Source: Onchidella celtica
Lineage: Eukaryota > Mollusca > Gastropoda > Systellommatophora > Onchidiidae
DNA: 64,000 bases
Direction of reading: 5' to 3'
Assembly: GCA_963931925.1 (NCBI GenBank)
Contig: OZ007579.1
Coordinates: 24,895,269 to 24,959,268 of the forward strand
Shown here: positions 48,386-60,629 of the stretch, piece after piece
Layout of the letters: the number at the start of each line of letters is the position of its first letter
Position numbering within the stretch: position 1 is the stretch's first letter
Program-made: the position numbers and the translations under genes
The notes under the pieces: generated by a model
The model's input: the letters and a program-made list of their open reading frames with translations, nothing else
The model's database searches: none
What the model was told of the DNA's origin: nothing

Positions 48386-51300
48386 CCACACAGCTATATA
48401 CACCACCCTATGTTTGTCGTCATGGGGGGCCTTGGCTTATTCTGATCTTATTTCAATTTTCCAACTTAATTTATTTTAAGTTTTCACAAAACACATCTGT
48501 TTTGAAGGTAGGATTAAAATAGTCTTGTTGAAAGCTGTTCAAGTTAGGTAGGCCATCTTGAACTTCTCTGAAGAGAAAATCTTTAAAAAAAAAAACAAAA
48601 ACAAAAAGACCGCTTAACTGTGATGAATCTTACCAATTGAATATTATCTGTGCATGTATTGACAAGTGTGTATGTGATCAGATAAGAGAGGCCTCCAACT
48701 GCTGCAGCAACGGAGCAACACTGGGGGGAAAAGCTGGTACTTTCGTGCAATCAGGAGCAGTGACAGAGATCAGGGAACACTGCTGACTTTTCTGCCTTTT
48801 TTTTTTTTTAAATGTCTCAAATGGAGGAAAGGCCATGGCCAAATACTGACATTGACAATTGTGAGATTGTGACAGTCTCACCATTATGGAGTTATACTGG
48901 GCTACATCTTTACCATACAGACCTTATTATGTTTGTCAGTCTGTCTGCTAGAGTGCTCGGTTGACAGACATATCGTTTGCTGCATTATTCAGTTGTGTGA
49001 TCGGGTTTTTTTTCTTGTTGTTTTTTTTGGGGGGTTAAATGGAGAGATTTTTTTGCAATTTTGTTTGGTTTGTGTTGTGTTTGCTCAGTTGAATGTCAGG
49101 TGTTGGCGGGGGGCGAGCACAAAAGCCCATAGGCTGTGAGTGATATACATTTAACTGTAGACCCCTCTCAGAAAGGCAGAACACCTTTCACTATGCCCTA
49201 TGTAGGGATACGGCTGACGCCCTAGGAGGCAACACCCACCCCCAAGGCCATCATTGGTTGAAACTTGTGAGATAAACTTTGATTGAAAATTACATGATTA
49301 TTTATTTTGTTCTGTTGACATTGATGATACTTGAAGTTTTGAATGTAGTCTTGTAGTCAGTGGGATGAAAACTGACATCTAGTGAGATCAAAATATCAAC
49401 ATTTTTGAGTCGTGGATCATTTTTGAGTGTTGCTGAGTCTGCTTGTGAACTTTTTTTTTTGGGTTGTTTTTTTCATTGGTTTGTCTTGTATGATATTATA
49501 GACAAAGATTTAGGTGCACACAGTTTTGGTGTAATTGAATGCACTTCATGAGAAGGTCACTTGTGCACTGCATTGAGTCTGACAAAGCTGAGGCAGAAAA
49601 TATTTTCCATCACTTAATTTAATAGTCTTTTTTTTATAATTTAATAGTCTTTTATAATTTAATAGTCTTTTATACATGGCTTGTAAATTTAGGGCATTTG
49701 GAGACTCCAGAACCTCCTAAGATTATCACAAAAGTTATTGGCAGGAAACGTGTACCTGGCCAGATCAGCCTTTGGTGTAGGATATTCAGTTTTAGGGCAT
49801 TTACAGACTCTTGAATCAATCAAGTCCAAGGCCATCACGAAAATTTATTTACAAAAAAGTTTTACACTTGTTTGGTCATGGGATAAACAGGAGTCATGTT
49901 TTCGGGATATCAACACTTGTGCAAGCCACCTTCTCATGTGAAATTTCCATCAGTGATAGATTGATTTAGTAAAGTAAAATCACTAACTGGCTGTGTGAGT
50001 GGAGATTGAGTTGAGCCAATTTTTAATGCCAGAACTATGTCTCTGCATGATTTAGTGTGAAGGTTTGAGTGAGAACTGGAAGTTCCAAGTGACGTGTAAA
50101 TTGTGAAATTGGATAGTGTAATGTATGTACATTTGCTTTTGTATAAGTGTGTTGTACCTGAAGCTGCCTATTCAAGTGTTGACACGCCTCCCCTCTTCTT
50201 TACATGCCCCCCTCATAGCTGTAGTGTGATTTGATCCATGACTTGCTAGCACTGCCTTAAACCTGAGTTCATCCATTGTGTTTTTGTGTTGATTCTCCCA
50301 CCTGTTTCTGCTGTTGTCTTTGTTCATGTGTGGTTGTGTATGGATCTGGTGTTTGTCTCAATGTGTTTCTATTCAAAATACTGTGCTGTTGTTGTAGTCA
50401 GTGTGATTGTCCTTTTGCCTCACCTCAACTACAGTCAAGGTGTTGTCCAGGTGCTACTTGATGCTTGTGTTCGCCCTCAGGTTGAGCAGTCCAACAGTTT
50501 AGGAGAGGAACCCAAACCTCACTGTCATAAATACACTTCTTTGTCATGCCAGTTTCCAAATTATGACAAGGTTCAAATTAAGTCCCACTTTAGTCCCAGC
50601 TGTCTATCATAATATCAGCAATACAAAACTTGCTCAGGAACATGACCGGAGGCCCAGAATGTGGGAAAGTCCAAATGTTTGTCTCTTACCAAGAGAATAA
50701 TTATTATCGGTCCAACTGTTGACAAAAGCCTACGTAATTCAAGAGAGGCCTCCAGCTCACAACTGCTACAGTAGAAATGTTGGACAGTGAAGGTTCCTCT
50801 TCTGAAATGCATTTGCATGTATTCATTTCTCCTAATTGTGAAAGAGTTTTGTGAATTCTATTGGACAGTCACCCATCTTCATTCATTGGTTGGTTGTATC
50901 ACCCAAGTCTTGCATATCTACAAATGCACACACATATTAAGGTACACAATGTACTTTCTACTCCTGAACAAGCTTAATCTATACTCGAGGTCAAACCTAC
51001 AATTGCTCTGTGATGAAAATAACTCAAGATTTGTTGCTTTTATTCTTTGTATTAAAGGAGCGCTAGTGGAATCTGTTTGGAAACTCTTTGGATGGGATTA
51101 AAATGATGAAGTTTTTGGCCAGTAAAAGTCACAGTACTGTCTGTGCCAGTATTAGATGATTTGATGACAGGAATGAGAATCCTAGCACACTGGGCATTCC
51201 CATTGGCATCCCCATTAGTGCTCCTCTCCCCACTCCAAAATCCATTTGAGGGTGTTCCTAATTATGGTCCCAGTTGCCAGCTGGTTCCACATTAGTCAGG

Positions 51301-53759
51301 TTCGTCCTGCCAGAATGATTGATACGGGATACAGATGGGGTGAGGGAAGAGTGCGCGACAAGGCCTATGCCAGGATGTAGAGAACAAATATGTCTCAGAA
51401 GATACTGTGAGGGAAACCTCCTTGTTCAAGAGAATTATTTGTACTGTAGGTTTTTTTCTCTTTAGTAAAAGTCTTGATTTGGAGGTGTTATTTCTGAGGC
51501 AGGTTAAATGATGCACAGCTGATTCCAATAGTTGGGTATATATGTATTGGTGTGTATCAGTAACATTGCCCTTATATGTCACAATTTAAATGAACGTAAG
51601 TTCTAATGGTACTGTTTGTACCAAAGCAGAATTGGCGATGTGATATATAGTATCAGCAGTCATAATAATTATTGCTCCCTTTAAGATGTTCAATTAACTT
51701 TTGTTCATAAGTTAATGCTTGGAAAAAAATTGTTCAGAAAAGTAATGTTTTTATTTTGGCCATCAGTTGTTTTTTTTAATGTTTTTTCTTTTAGTCATAG
51801 TAGATAATGTTGTATTTCTGCTGCACCCTTTTATAAATATGAAAATGAACATAAGTGTACCTAATAGATTTAATTCCAATAGAGTCCAGATATTTGAGAA
51901 TTTAGTGTTTACTTAAGATAGTGGACTTTTTCTCTAAAGTCTTCAACTTTCATTGTTCACAACAGATGATCAAATTGTGATCAACTTTGAATGGATTGGA
52001 TTGGATCGTTATTTAGTCTTAAATGTGTTTGCCTAGAATCCACTGACCCACATGAATATTTTTTGTCTGTACTTTTTGTATGGCATTTTGTCCTTTAATC
52101 TCTTTGTCCTGTATTTGTTCAGTCTGAGTCCATCTGTCATTCTCTCTCTCTGTCTCTCGTTCCTCATCTTGTGCCAGTTTTTGGTTGGTTTTCATCTTGC
52201 ATGTTTTTTTTTTTGTTTTTTTTTTTGGCAGTGTAAATAAGAATAAAACTTAACTTGTGGATAGAAAACTTTCCTGGTTTGTTTCATATTTTCCTGTTTG
52301 TTAGTGGTTATGTCTGCACAGTGCTCATGTGAATGAAGTTGACATATATGGCAAACTAAGAGGCTGCCCGTATAGAAGGTAGGCCTACTCATTTTTTTGT
52401 TATTTTAAAGGCTTATCATCTGTACGTATGTACTGCAAACATTTTGTGCTAGTGGTGCAAACGTATGTATACAGTACCTATCTCTAACCCCATCCTTATC
52501 CTCAACCCTAAATCTTGTCAAATCCCTAACCCTGCCCCTTACCTTTTCAACCAAAAAAAAAAAAAACAGGAGGAAAACAATTAATGAAAATCTGAAAGAA
52601 TAATTAATTAAAGCTGTTGTAAGGAGTATTTCGGTGGAGCTCTCTAGCTCTGGAGTTGCAATAGGCTGTAGAATAGGTACCCCTAACTGAAAGAACTTAA
52701 GGGATGAATGTAGGCATACTTGTAACAATATTCTTTTATTCATGCATCTCTTTATCAAATTAGTGACAAATTGGCCACACATTTTAATTACAATTCCTCG
52801 CCATTGTCTCTCTCTATTTTAAATCTTTCTAGTGTTTCTGTACTTTTCTGTAGTTTTAATAAGTACATCTACATGAATAGCATTCACACTGCAAGTGTGT
52901 GTGTGTGTGTGTGTATACCCAAACAGTACATAGATCACTAGCTTAGGCACCCGGCCTACCCGAGATAAATCTGTTTGAATACATGTAATTTCAGTTTTGG
53001 CTGACTATAAATTAATGGATTAACATCATTTTACCTGTTCCTTTAGATTTATTATGTGCTTGTTGATTGTTTGTATAATTTAAATAAATCCTACTGAACC
53101 CCCTTTGCAAGGAAGGAAGTGATGGCATCATAATCATATTCATGGGCCCATGTGTACTTGAAAAGGAGAAGGGGAGGTAAAATTGAAGACACAATGCAAA
53201 CTCAACAAAATACTTCTCACCATTTCAAGTCTCCAAATCTAATATGCACATACATTTATTATATATATGTGAAAAAGTTTATTTTCTATCGCCAATGTAT
53301 AAAGAGAGGCGAAGAACGATTTCCTATCACTGTTTTTGATTCTACTAGACGAAAATGCGTCTCTCTCTCTGGAGCTCAAAAAAAAATAAATTCAATGATG
53401 TCCAAAATTGGTACTCTATATGAATAATGTGACTTTTGTTCAAAATGGATGTATCCACATGATTTACCTTCAAACATTGAAGTAGTGCGCAAAATATACA
53501 TGTAATTTGTTATCATCAGGCAGTCATGGAGTTTTCGGTATTTCCATGCTCACATTGTAACTCCCTCTAGCTGCAGTTTGAAGTAAGGTCCACATTGCCC
53601 ATCTGGCCTGGGCCTATTAGCAGTTTTGCGCGGGCCTGCTAACCCCACCCCACCCCACCCCCTCTATTTTTCACTTTCTTTCTCTTTCTCTCCCTCACTC
53701 TTTCTGCCTCCCTTTCTCTCTCTCTCTCTCTCTCTCTTCGTGTTTGTATGTGTGTGTGC
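48386..53759. other. 3' UTR of B2 and/or intergenic DNA
   Basis: No supported coding region. Includes a tandem tttaatagtcttttataa repeat (49618-49675), an imperfect direct repeat pair sharing tttagggcattt (about 49687 and 49793), a (TG)n run near 52894-52914, a CCCCA repeat near 53641-53661 and a (TC)n run near 53715. The clearest polyadenylation hexamer is AATAAA at 52242-52247. Where the B2 transcript ends cannot be fixed from sequence. Confidence 0.5.
49618..49675. repeat. Short tandem repeat, three copies
   Basis: Three copies of an 18-bp unit (tttaatagtcttttataa), the first with extra T bases. Confidence 0.85.
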
Positions 53760-55100
53760 GACAATATGTAATAATTGACGTGTGTAACGCCCAAATCCAC
53801 AAAAAATGATGTGCTCTAAGGCGCTGAACTAAAATTAAAAACAGGATTAACATAAAGTCAATTCATCATGCTCCCACTCACACTCATTAATTAACAAACA
53901 CTTGATCTACTCTCAGTCTCATCCTCAAACCTCTCAGACCAAAAAGGGACATCATTCAGTTTCAATGAAAACAGTCCTAAACGATTCAGTTTTGAGCCAA
54001 TTTTTAAATGTAATGATGTTTTCACTCTACCTGGTGTGAAAGCTGACGTTGTTCCACAATTTAGGCCCACCAATACAAAAAGCCTTTTCACTAAGCGACA
54101 ATCTGACTGCGGGTGTCTCAAGAAATTTCTCGTCTACTGGTCCGTGCGTGATGGCAAGTATGATTCCACTAGTACTGAAAGATATGCTGAGGCCAGCCTG
54201 TTTAAACATTTAACAATAAAGCACAAAATCTTGAAGTCTATTCTTTTCTTAATGGGTAGTCAATGGAGTGACTTAAGAATTGGGAGAATATCTGATGATG
54301 GATGCGATCATGTGATTAATCTGGCTGATTTATTTTGAATTTTCTGAAGACGATATAGAGTACATTTTGGAATTCCAAGTAACAATAATCAAGTCTGCCA
54401 CCTAGTGACAAATGCATGTACACTGTACAAGAATTTTTGTCGTGTTTTGATTTATCAAATTTCTTATTATCCCAAATGCCAATAGTTCTGAGAATGGAAA
54501 CGAGCAGCTTGGCAGATTTTAGTAACATGAGTTTGCATCGAGAGATCAGATTTAAAATAAGCACCTATATTTCTCACTGCTCCTGAGCTTTCAACTTTGA
54601 CTCTTGAGTCACCCACATTCAGGAAATCTGATTTAGTACAATTTCTTTGTTGTTTTGTTCCCAAAAGAATAATTTCTGTGTTGCAGTCATTTAGTTTGAG
54701 CTTATTGACACTCATCCACTTCTTAATGTCACTAAAACAGTTTTAAATATTCTCAACTGTCTCTGATTGAACAGCATTCTGTAGTCGGATGTAAAGCTGA
54801 GTGTGATCGGCGTATACATGGTGTTCAACTCCATCGTCTTTGATGATTTAGGCTATATCACTCAATGGGGTGGTGTAAAGAATGAACAGAAGAGGTCCTA
54901 ACACAGAGCCATGTGGCACACCAAAGTGAATTCTCATGGGTTCTGATGCCCCGGTGCCAGGTTGCAATGATGACAGTGATGATGTCTGGTTGGTTAACAC
55001 GTCGACCTGCACTCCATTGTGTCCTGTCGTTAAGATAAAATATATCCATTTGAGAGGCATTCCATGCATTCCAAAATAATTTTCGAGCCCAAATATTAAA
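53760..55100 (-). pseudogene. 5'-truncated CR1/L2-type LINE remnant
   Basis: Reading the minus strand from about 55100 downward gives fragments of a non-LTR retrotransposon reverse transcriptase: ENYFGMHGMPLKW, GVPHGSVLGPLLFILYTTPL, then a TAA stop, then VYADHTQLYIRL, KKWMSVNKLKLND, NIGAYFKSDLSM, and finally ETPAVRLSLSEKAF..GGPKLWNN, which is the usual C-terminal end of CR1/L2 elements. The active-site box is YADH instead of YADD, and there are several stops and frame breaks, so it is inactive. The 3' tail includes the gcgccttagagcac-type sequence typical of these LINEs, next to a simple repeat. Everything upstream of the RT palm is missing. Confidence 0.8.
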
Positions 55101-56377
55101 CGCGCGATTACGGTACTGGCATAGAACAAGATCAGTGCGGCCCGAGGCACGGGATTCCGAGACGGACCATTCCTTTTTTCACTAGAGCGAATTGGTACTT
55201 TTTCGCCACCCCAAAACGCGTGCTCCGTTTTGGTCTCATACAAAGTATATTTCAACACCTAATAGGTGTTGACATGGCGTTTGTGTAAATTTTCTTGGTT
55301 GCCGGGGCAAATCACAAGTGAATGCAAACATGTTCATGATAATTATTCTGAGTGCAAAGGCTGGAGGCGACTTTTTATGATCGACACTAGTTGTTACTAT
55401 TTCGCCACCCTTTGAGGGAAATTCGCCATAGTCCTTTTTTCGTCACCATGGTGAGCTTATCCTCTCCACGAAATATCATAAAAACCACAGAAAAACTGTG
55501 GGGTCGCAGCAGGGCTATAAGCAAAGTCAAAATTGGGCAAAAAGAAAAGGTTGTATGTTGCAAAACCCCGCGTGAGAAATAAAACCCTACTTCACTGTAC
55601 GTAAGGGAGAGAACATAGAGAACGCTTCAAGCGCAAGAAAGTTAGCACATCCGGACAAGCACTTTTTAACGAAGCGCCTGGTTGCTGCCAAGGATGCACA
55701 TGGATGAAGCCCGGAAAAGCAAGGGCTTCACCAGTCCCAACACCCTCTCGTGTTTTAAGACGTGAGTCGACATTCATTTTGTTGCACCAGAAATTCGAAA
55801 AGTAGAAGTAACGACACACTGCACTACACAGCAAGTCGCTTCAAAGCCAGAAAAAGAATTCACTTTCAATATTTCCAAACACGCTTGAATTTACAAGCGG
55901 GGCTCTACGAAGCAAGCTTTATATAATACATGCGTTTTCTATGTGTGTCAAAAGGGTTTCAGTGGAATACTTCACGAAGCTGTAAAGCCCTTGTCTTGAG
56001 GTGCTAGCTTTCTCGCCCTTGAAGGGTTCTCGATGCTCTCCCCCTAATGACAGTTCTGATCCTCCTCTTGTATAAATCAAGAGCACAGGGCCGATCCTAT
56101 TCCGGTACAATGAGTAATAACTCATAATCTGCACTTTTTGCCGTTTTTTGTACAACCAGTCGTGCAGTCAGCAATATGTGTTTTTAACACCGCGTTTCAC
56201 AACTGAAACATTAAATTTTTATTTGCTACAGCAATAAAAAAATCCCCTAACAGAGACAACATTAAAAAATACATCCCACTCTCTCGTGAACTTTGCAAAG
56301 ACGAATGCTCAGCTCCTATTGTTGCTATTGTTGTTTGGAGAAATTAAAAAATAAGTGAATCAGAAATAAACAAAAAA

Positions 56378-56439
56378 TAGTGGCACGCACTACCCTACCT
56401 AGCACAGATAGTGGCACACACTACCCTACCTAGCACAGA
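56378..56439. repeat. 31-bp tandem duplication
   Basis: Two adjacent copies of tagtggcacgcactacccta-type sequence (56378-56408 and 56409-56439) that differ by one base. Confidence 0.9.
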
Positions 56440-56781
56440 TGTGCCGTGTGACTATGTGGTTGCGAGAGCACTTTTCCCATGACATGGACGATCCTAAGTC
56501 TAATACCCTAAAGTACCAGTTGCCCCTTAAGATCTAAGGAAGTAGGTTCTAATCCGTATGTTTTGTCCGGCCTACCCCCGACCAAACTCCACCCCAGCAC
56601 TCAGTCCCTCAGCAGCGTCTTAGGGGAGGAAACTCGCCAGATCCCAGGCTATATTACAGATTAGTTGGGCGTGACTAACCGTGCGAGTACCTTGGTCGAC
56701 CGTCGACCTCGACGCCACATGGAAGCAGGAGCCAGTAACCACCCGGGTTTCCCCAAAGTGGCTGTTCTGTACTATAAATCG

Positions 56782-56880
56782 GATTTGAGGTCTTTATTTT
56801 AGGAGGTTCGCTGCCCTTGGCATTTACACCTCACTTTACTTGTTTTATTATTTCTTGTTCTGGCGGGGGGGGGGGGGGGG
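56782..56880. repeat. Dispersed repeat ending in poly-G, copy 2
   Basis: Near-identical to 21633-21731, including the terminal G run (here gttctggc plus G16). The upstream flank differs from copy 1, so the shared part begins at gatttgagg. Confidence 0.8.
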
Positions 56881-57610
56881 CTGTATTTGTTTTTTTCTTA
56901 TATGACACAGAATCCATACATTGTCTGCCGTTATGGGTTTGACCTCATTTTGCATAAATTCACATATTAAATCCATTTCTTTACAAACATTATTTAAAAT
57001 ACATGGTTTTCACTCATACACGTTCGGTTAACACCATAAGCCAAAGGTACATGTCTTCTATTGGAAATAGGGCAATAAATATTCTTTTTGCAAAAAGTGT
57101 AAACTGCATACATGATTACCTTCCTTTGCCCTTGACGTCTTCTTGACTTACAAATCATAAGCAGAAGTGGGAATCGATACCATTATATATTCACCTTAAA
57201 GTGAATGTAACAATGGATTGAATATTTTCCCTTACTTTCACGAACATGTGAAACTTTTCACTTGCACTTACATGTGGGTTTTTCTTCTCCTGGTTTACAA
57301 GTTTGAATAAAAATAAAATAGGTCTACCAAAACATTAAAATGATTTCATAATAGTTTCACGTGTGACATTATAAGGAAGACCCTATTTAGGATTCGAAAT
57401 TCGATACTAAATAGACACATCCATTACTAAAGAGATGACCTCATCACCCTTACCATTAAAAATCCCATAACTTCTAAATTATGATATTCATGAAAATAAA
57501 ATTTTACAAAAGAAGGGAAAAACTTGTCGGCCTTGTCATACCTCACCATCTTTAACACTAAATATCTTATAACCTCCAAATTATGATATATAACGTCGAT
57601 GTCATGGTCA

Positions 57611-58440
57611 AACCACTCATCTCATGCTTGTCAGGCTTGTCGGACTTGTGCAACGGACTCGTTGACTTTGTCAGTGTTGTCAGACTTGTGCGGTGAACTT
57701 GGCGGACTTTGTTGGACTTATGTGGCAGATCTTTTTGACTTGTCAGACATGTGCGGCGGACTTGTCAGACTTCTCGGACTTGTGCAGTCTTAGAAGGTTT
57801 GTTGGACTTCTGTCACAGATTTGTTGGATTTCTCAGACTTGTCGAACATTGCAGCTGACTTGTTAAAGTTGTCGGAATTGCTGAAAATGTTGGATTTGTC
57901 AGATTTGTTGGACTTGTCAGTCTTGTGCCCTGGGGTTGTCGGATTTGCGCAGCGCACTTTTTGGGCTTGTGCGGCAGACTTCTCCAGCTTGTCCAGTAGA
58001 CTAGTTGTACTTGTCGAACCTGTGCGCCAGACTTCTTGAATTTGTCGGACTTCTGCAGAGAAGTTGTCTCACTTGTTCTGCAGACTTGTCAGCCTCGCCA
58101 GACTTGTGCTCCTGGCTTGTCAGACTTTTGCAGCAGACCTGGCGGATTTATGCTGCTGATTTGTCGGACTTGACGGACATCTGCAGTGGACCTATCAGAT
58201 ATATTGGTCTTGGCAGACTTTTTCGGCAAACTTTTTTGGACGGCAGATTTGTCATAATTGTGCAGTCAGCATGTCAGACATGTCAAAGTTGTGGATTTTG
58301 TGCAGTGGACTTGTCAGACTTGTCGACCCTGTGCAGTGGATTTGTCGGACTTGTGCAGATCACTTGTTGGATATGTCGTACTTGTTGGACTTGCGGAACC
58401 TATTCGGCTGACCTGTCATACTTGTCACACTTGTGCGGTG
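57611..58440. repeat. Degenerate minisatellite with a cttgtcgga-like unit
   Basis: About 830 bp of diverged copies of a 9- to 13-bp motif around cttgtcgga / cttgtgcggcaga. It creates artificial Leu/Asp/Cys/Gly-rich frames (for example DLSDLCGGLVG) that are not a gene. It stops abruptly at 58440, where the LTR begins. Confidence 0.85.
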
Positions 58441-59636
58441 TGTCACGAGTGGAGTGATTGCAATTAAGGGGATTGCTACAGAGCGGGTGTAGAGTAAGAA
58501 GGGCTCACGGCAGACAGGTAGGGAAAGACGTGAAAGGAGGAGAGTAAAATTAACGCACGTAGACAAGTAAGTTAAGCGTGCATGTTATGAGTAGGGGGGG
58601 GGGGTCTGAATGAGGCGAAAGCGCTGTATTACTATCACTGCAAGTTAGAAGGTCCTACGGAACGGACGCTAGTAAGAGCCCAGCGGGCGGACATAAGGGG
58701 AGCAGTCGAGAGACCAGTGAGGGAGTTTTTCCAGTGATGACTGGTAGGTAGAACGTTGATTGATAATTATGATTGATGTATTATATTATATTCGTCTATT
58801 ACCATGATGTAAATAAGTATATGTGAGGAATGTGGAAGTCCTTGATATTGGATATAGCAATGTGCGCCATGAGCGATAGATGAAAGTGAGTTCATGGATT
58901 TGTAGCGCGAGTGAGTAGTGTGTACTCCGATGGAGGTGTGTTACCGTAAGAGGTGTGGTGAGTGAAAGGTGAACTAGTGTGTGTACGCTTCATGGGTTGT
59001 AAGGAGAGGTGGGATGAATAGAAATGGTAGGGTATTATACCAATGTAATGTTATTCTTGTAGGTGCCGAGGTCGGGCCAAAGAGCGCCGCCTACGGTGAT
59101 AGGCCAGCATAGGGCCGGAGGCCACACATAGGCCAGAAGTGAGGCTGTCAGTGCAGGACAGTAGAGGCACATAAAGTCGTGGCAGTCAGGCCACGGACAG
59201 GGACGTAGATATGAGCGTGAATGTGATAATGTACTATTGCCATGTTGATGGCCCATTGAAATGATAATGTGTTATTGCCCTGCGGAGGTGCTAGTGGAAT
59301 GCTAAGGTGTATGACAATAGGAAGGTGATATTGAGAGACTGCGGTGCCAGTGAATTATTAATGTGCTATTAAGACCCTGAGGGGAGAGGCTGAGGCCGAA
59401 GTGCCTTTAGGAGTAACTACCGGGTTGTGGATCCGAGGGAGAGTGTGTGTGAGAATAAGGCCGTTGTACGGCAGTTAATTTCAATAATATAATGTATGTA
59501 ATTGCGCTATTATCTGTATAATTATGTTTAATAAATGTGTGAGTCTGATGGGTTGTTCTGTTAAGTGTAAACTTGTTTGTTCGTGATTGTTGTCCTGTCA
59601 GAAACTATTACATCTCCCAGTCTGGGATTTGTGACA
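58441..59636 (+). mobile_element. 5' LTR of a Gmr1-like Ty3/Gypsy retrotransposon
   Basis: 1,196 bp bounded by TGTCAC and GTGACA, a perfect 6-bp inverted terminal repeat with the standard TG..CA ends. The 3' end is fixed by the primer binding site starting 2 nt later. AATAAA at 59530-59535, about 100 nt before the end, is a plausible R/U5 polyadenylation signal. The 5' end is fixed by the inverted repeat and by the abrupt end of the minisatellite. The 3' LTR lies outside the window, so LTR identity (insertion age) and the target-site duplication cannot be checked. Confidence 0.8.
59530..59535 (+). terminator. LTR poly(A) signal
   Basis: AATAAA in the distal part of the LTR, followed by GT-rich sequence, as expected at the R/U5 junction. 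Confidence 0.5.
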
Positions 59637-59637
59637 T

Positions 59638-59655
59638 TGGGGGCTCGTCCGTTGT
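59638..59655 (+). promoter_or_regulatory. Primer binding site, tRNA-Pro-like
   Basis: TGGGGGCTCGTCCG (59638-59651) equals the first 14 bases of the classical tRNA-Pro primer binding site (complement of the tRNA 3' end including CCA). The next four bases differ. It sits one base after the LTR's terminal CA, the right place for minus-strand priming. Confidence 0.7.
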
Positions 59656-60629
59656 GACTCGTCCATTTTCGTAATATTTAGTTGTAGTTAGTTAGTAGGT
59701 ATTTTTCAGTGGGCATTTGTTACTTTAGTTTTGTCCACGTAATACTTATCTTGTGGTAGGAATTTGTGTTGTCTTTGTTCGTGGGATGAATGGAAATTTC
59801 ATGATGATATGATTTATGTATATTGATGAATATGTATTGATGCATGTATTGCCATAAATATGTACTAATGTGTACTTAAACTTTCAGAGAGACAGTGTGC
59901 GTGCGTGCAGCCTGAGGAGACAAGCAGCCAGAGCTCCGATTAAGGGGAGGACTTAAACTCATAAGGCTGAAAGTTAAGTGAAAATTTTGTACCCTGGATT
60001 GAGGGCTGTCTTTTCATCTGTCTGTTTCCCTGTTTTTGCTGTTTTTGTCGTTATAGATTATACGGGCGGTGGCGCGGGTTTGCTGTGGTGAGCGTAGTTT
60101 ATCCTCTTCGGGAGGTGGGCTAAATTTGGAACTTCGTTCATCACAGTGAACAGTTCTGTAGGGACCTGTATTTTTGTTTAGATTGTAGCGTTCTATCTTC
60201 CTCGTTGTTTTAGGAAGACGTTTCTCTTGTCCCTCTCTTCCCTATCTGTAGATACGTTCTTTTTTTTTCAGACTCTGTTCTTGTTCGTACCTTGTAGTGT
60301 AATCGGCGTAGTTAGGTTGCATTTTTTTTTCATTATATTTTCTTTTTTAGGTCTTTGTCCTAGTCTGGTTCGTTGTCCTTGACGTACTTGTGGTCCTTCT
60401 ACTGAATTTCCTCATTTGTGTCTTTTCTATTCTTTTTTTTATTATTAATAGTGCTATGCATTGTATGAATATAGAATTAGTTAGGAAGTAGGTAAATTTC
60501 TGAATTGTATTTGAGACAATTGGGTATTGTTATATCTGGTGTGATCTCAGGTCTCTGGTCGTGTCGTTAGTGATCATACCGACAGGGTAGCCGTTTTCAT
60601 AGTATATACCGTAACCATAAATCTGTGAA
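59656..60629 (+). other. Retrotransposon leader between PBS and Gag
   Basis: About 970 bp, T-rich, with no long open frame. It would contain packaging and translation-control signals, none of which can be named from the sequence. Confidence 0.5.

Larger units (their letters stand above)
55101..57610. other. Intergenic DNA with repeat fragments, no supported gene
   Basis: Includes a 9-bp palindrome (CAACACCTA a TAGGTGTTG, 55253-55271), a repeated ttcgccaccc phrase (near 55202 and 55399), a 31-bp tandem duplication (56378-56439) and the second copy of the poly-G-ended dispersed repeat (56782-56880). Open frames are short and unconvincing. Confidence 0.6.

Noticed and set aside
52484-52550. Telomere-like ctaaccc phrases
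   Set aside because: Irregular, not a tandem TTAGGG/CCCTAA array; insufficient for an interstitial telomere call.
57599-58467. Leu/Asp/Cys/Gly-rich open frames
   Set aside because: Products of the degenerate minisatellite; no domain and no consistent frame.
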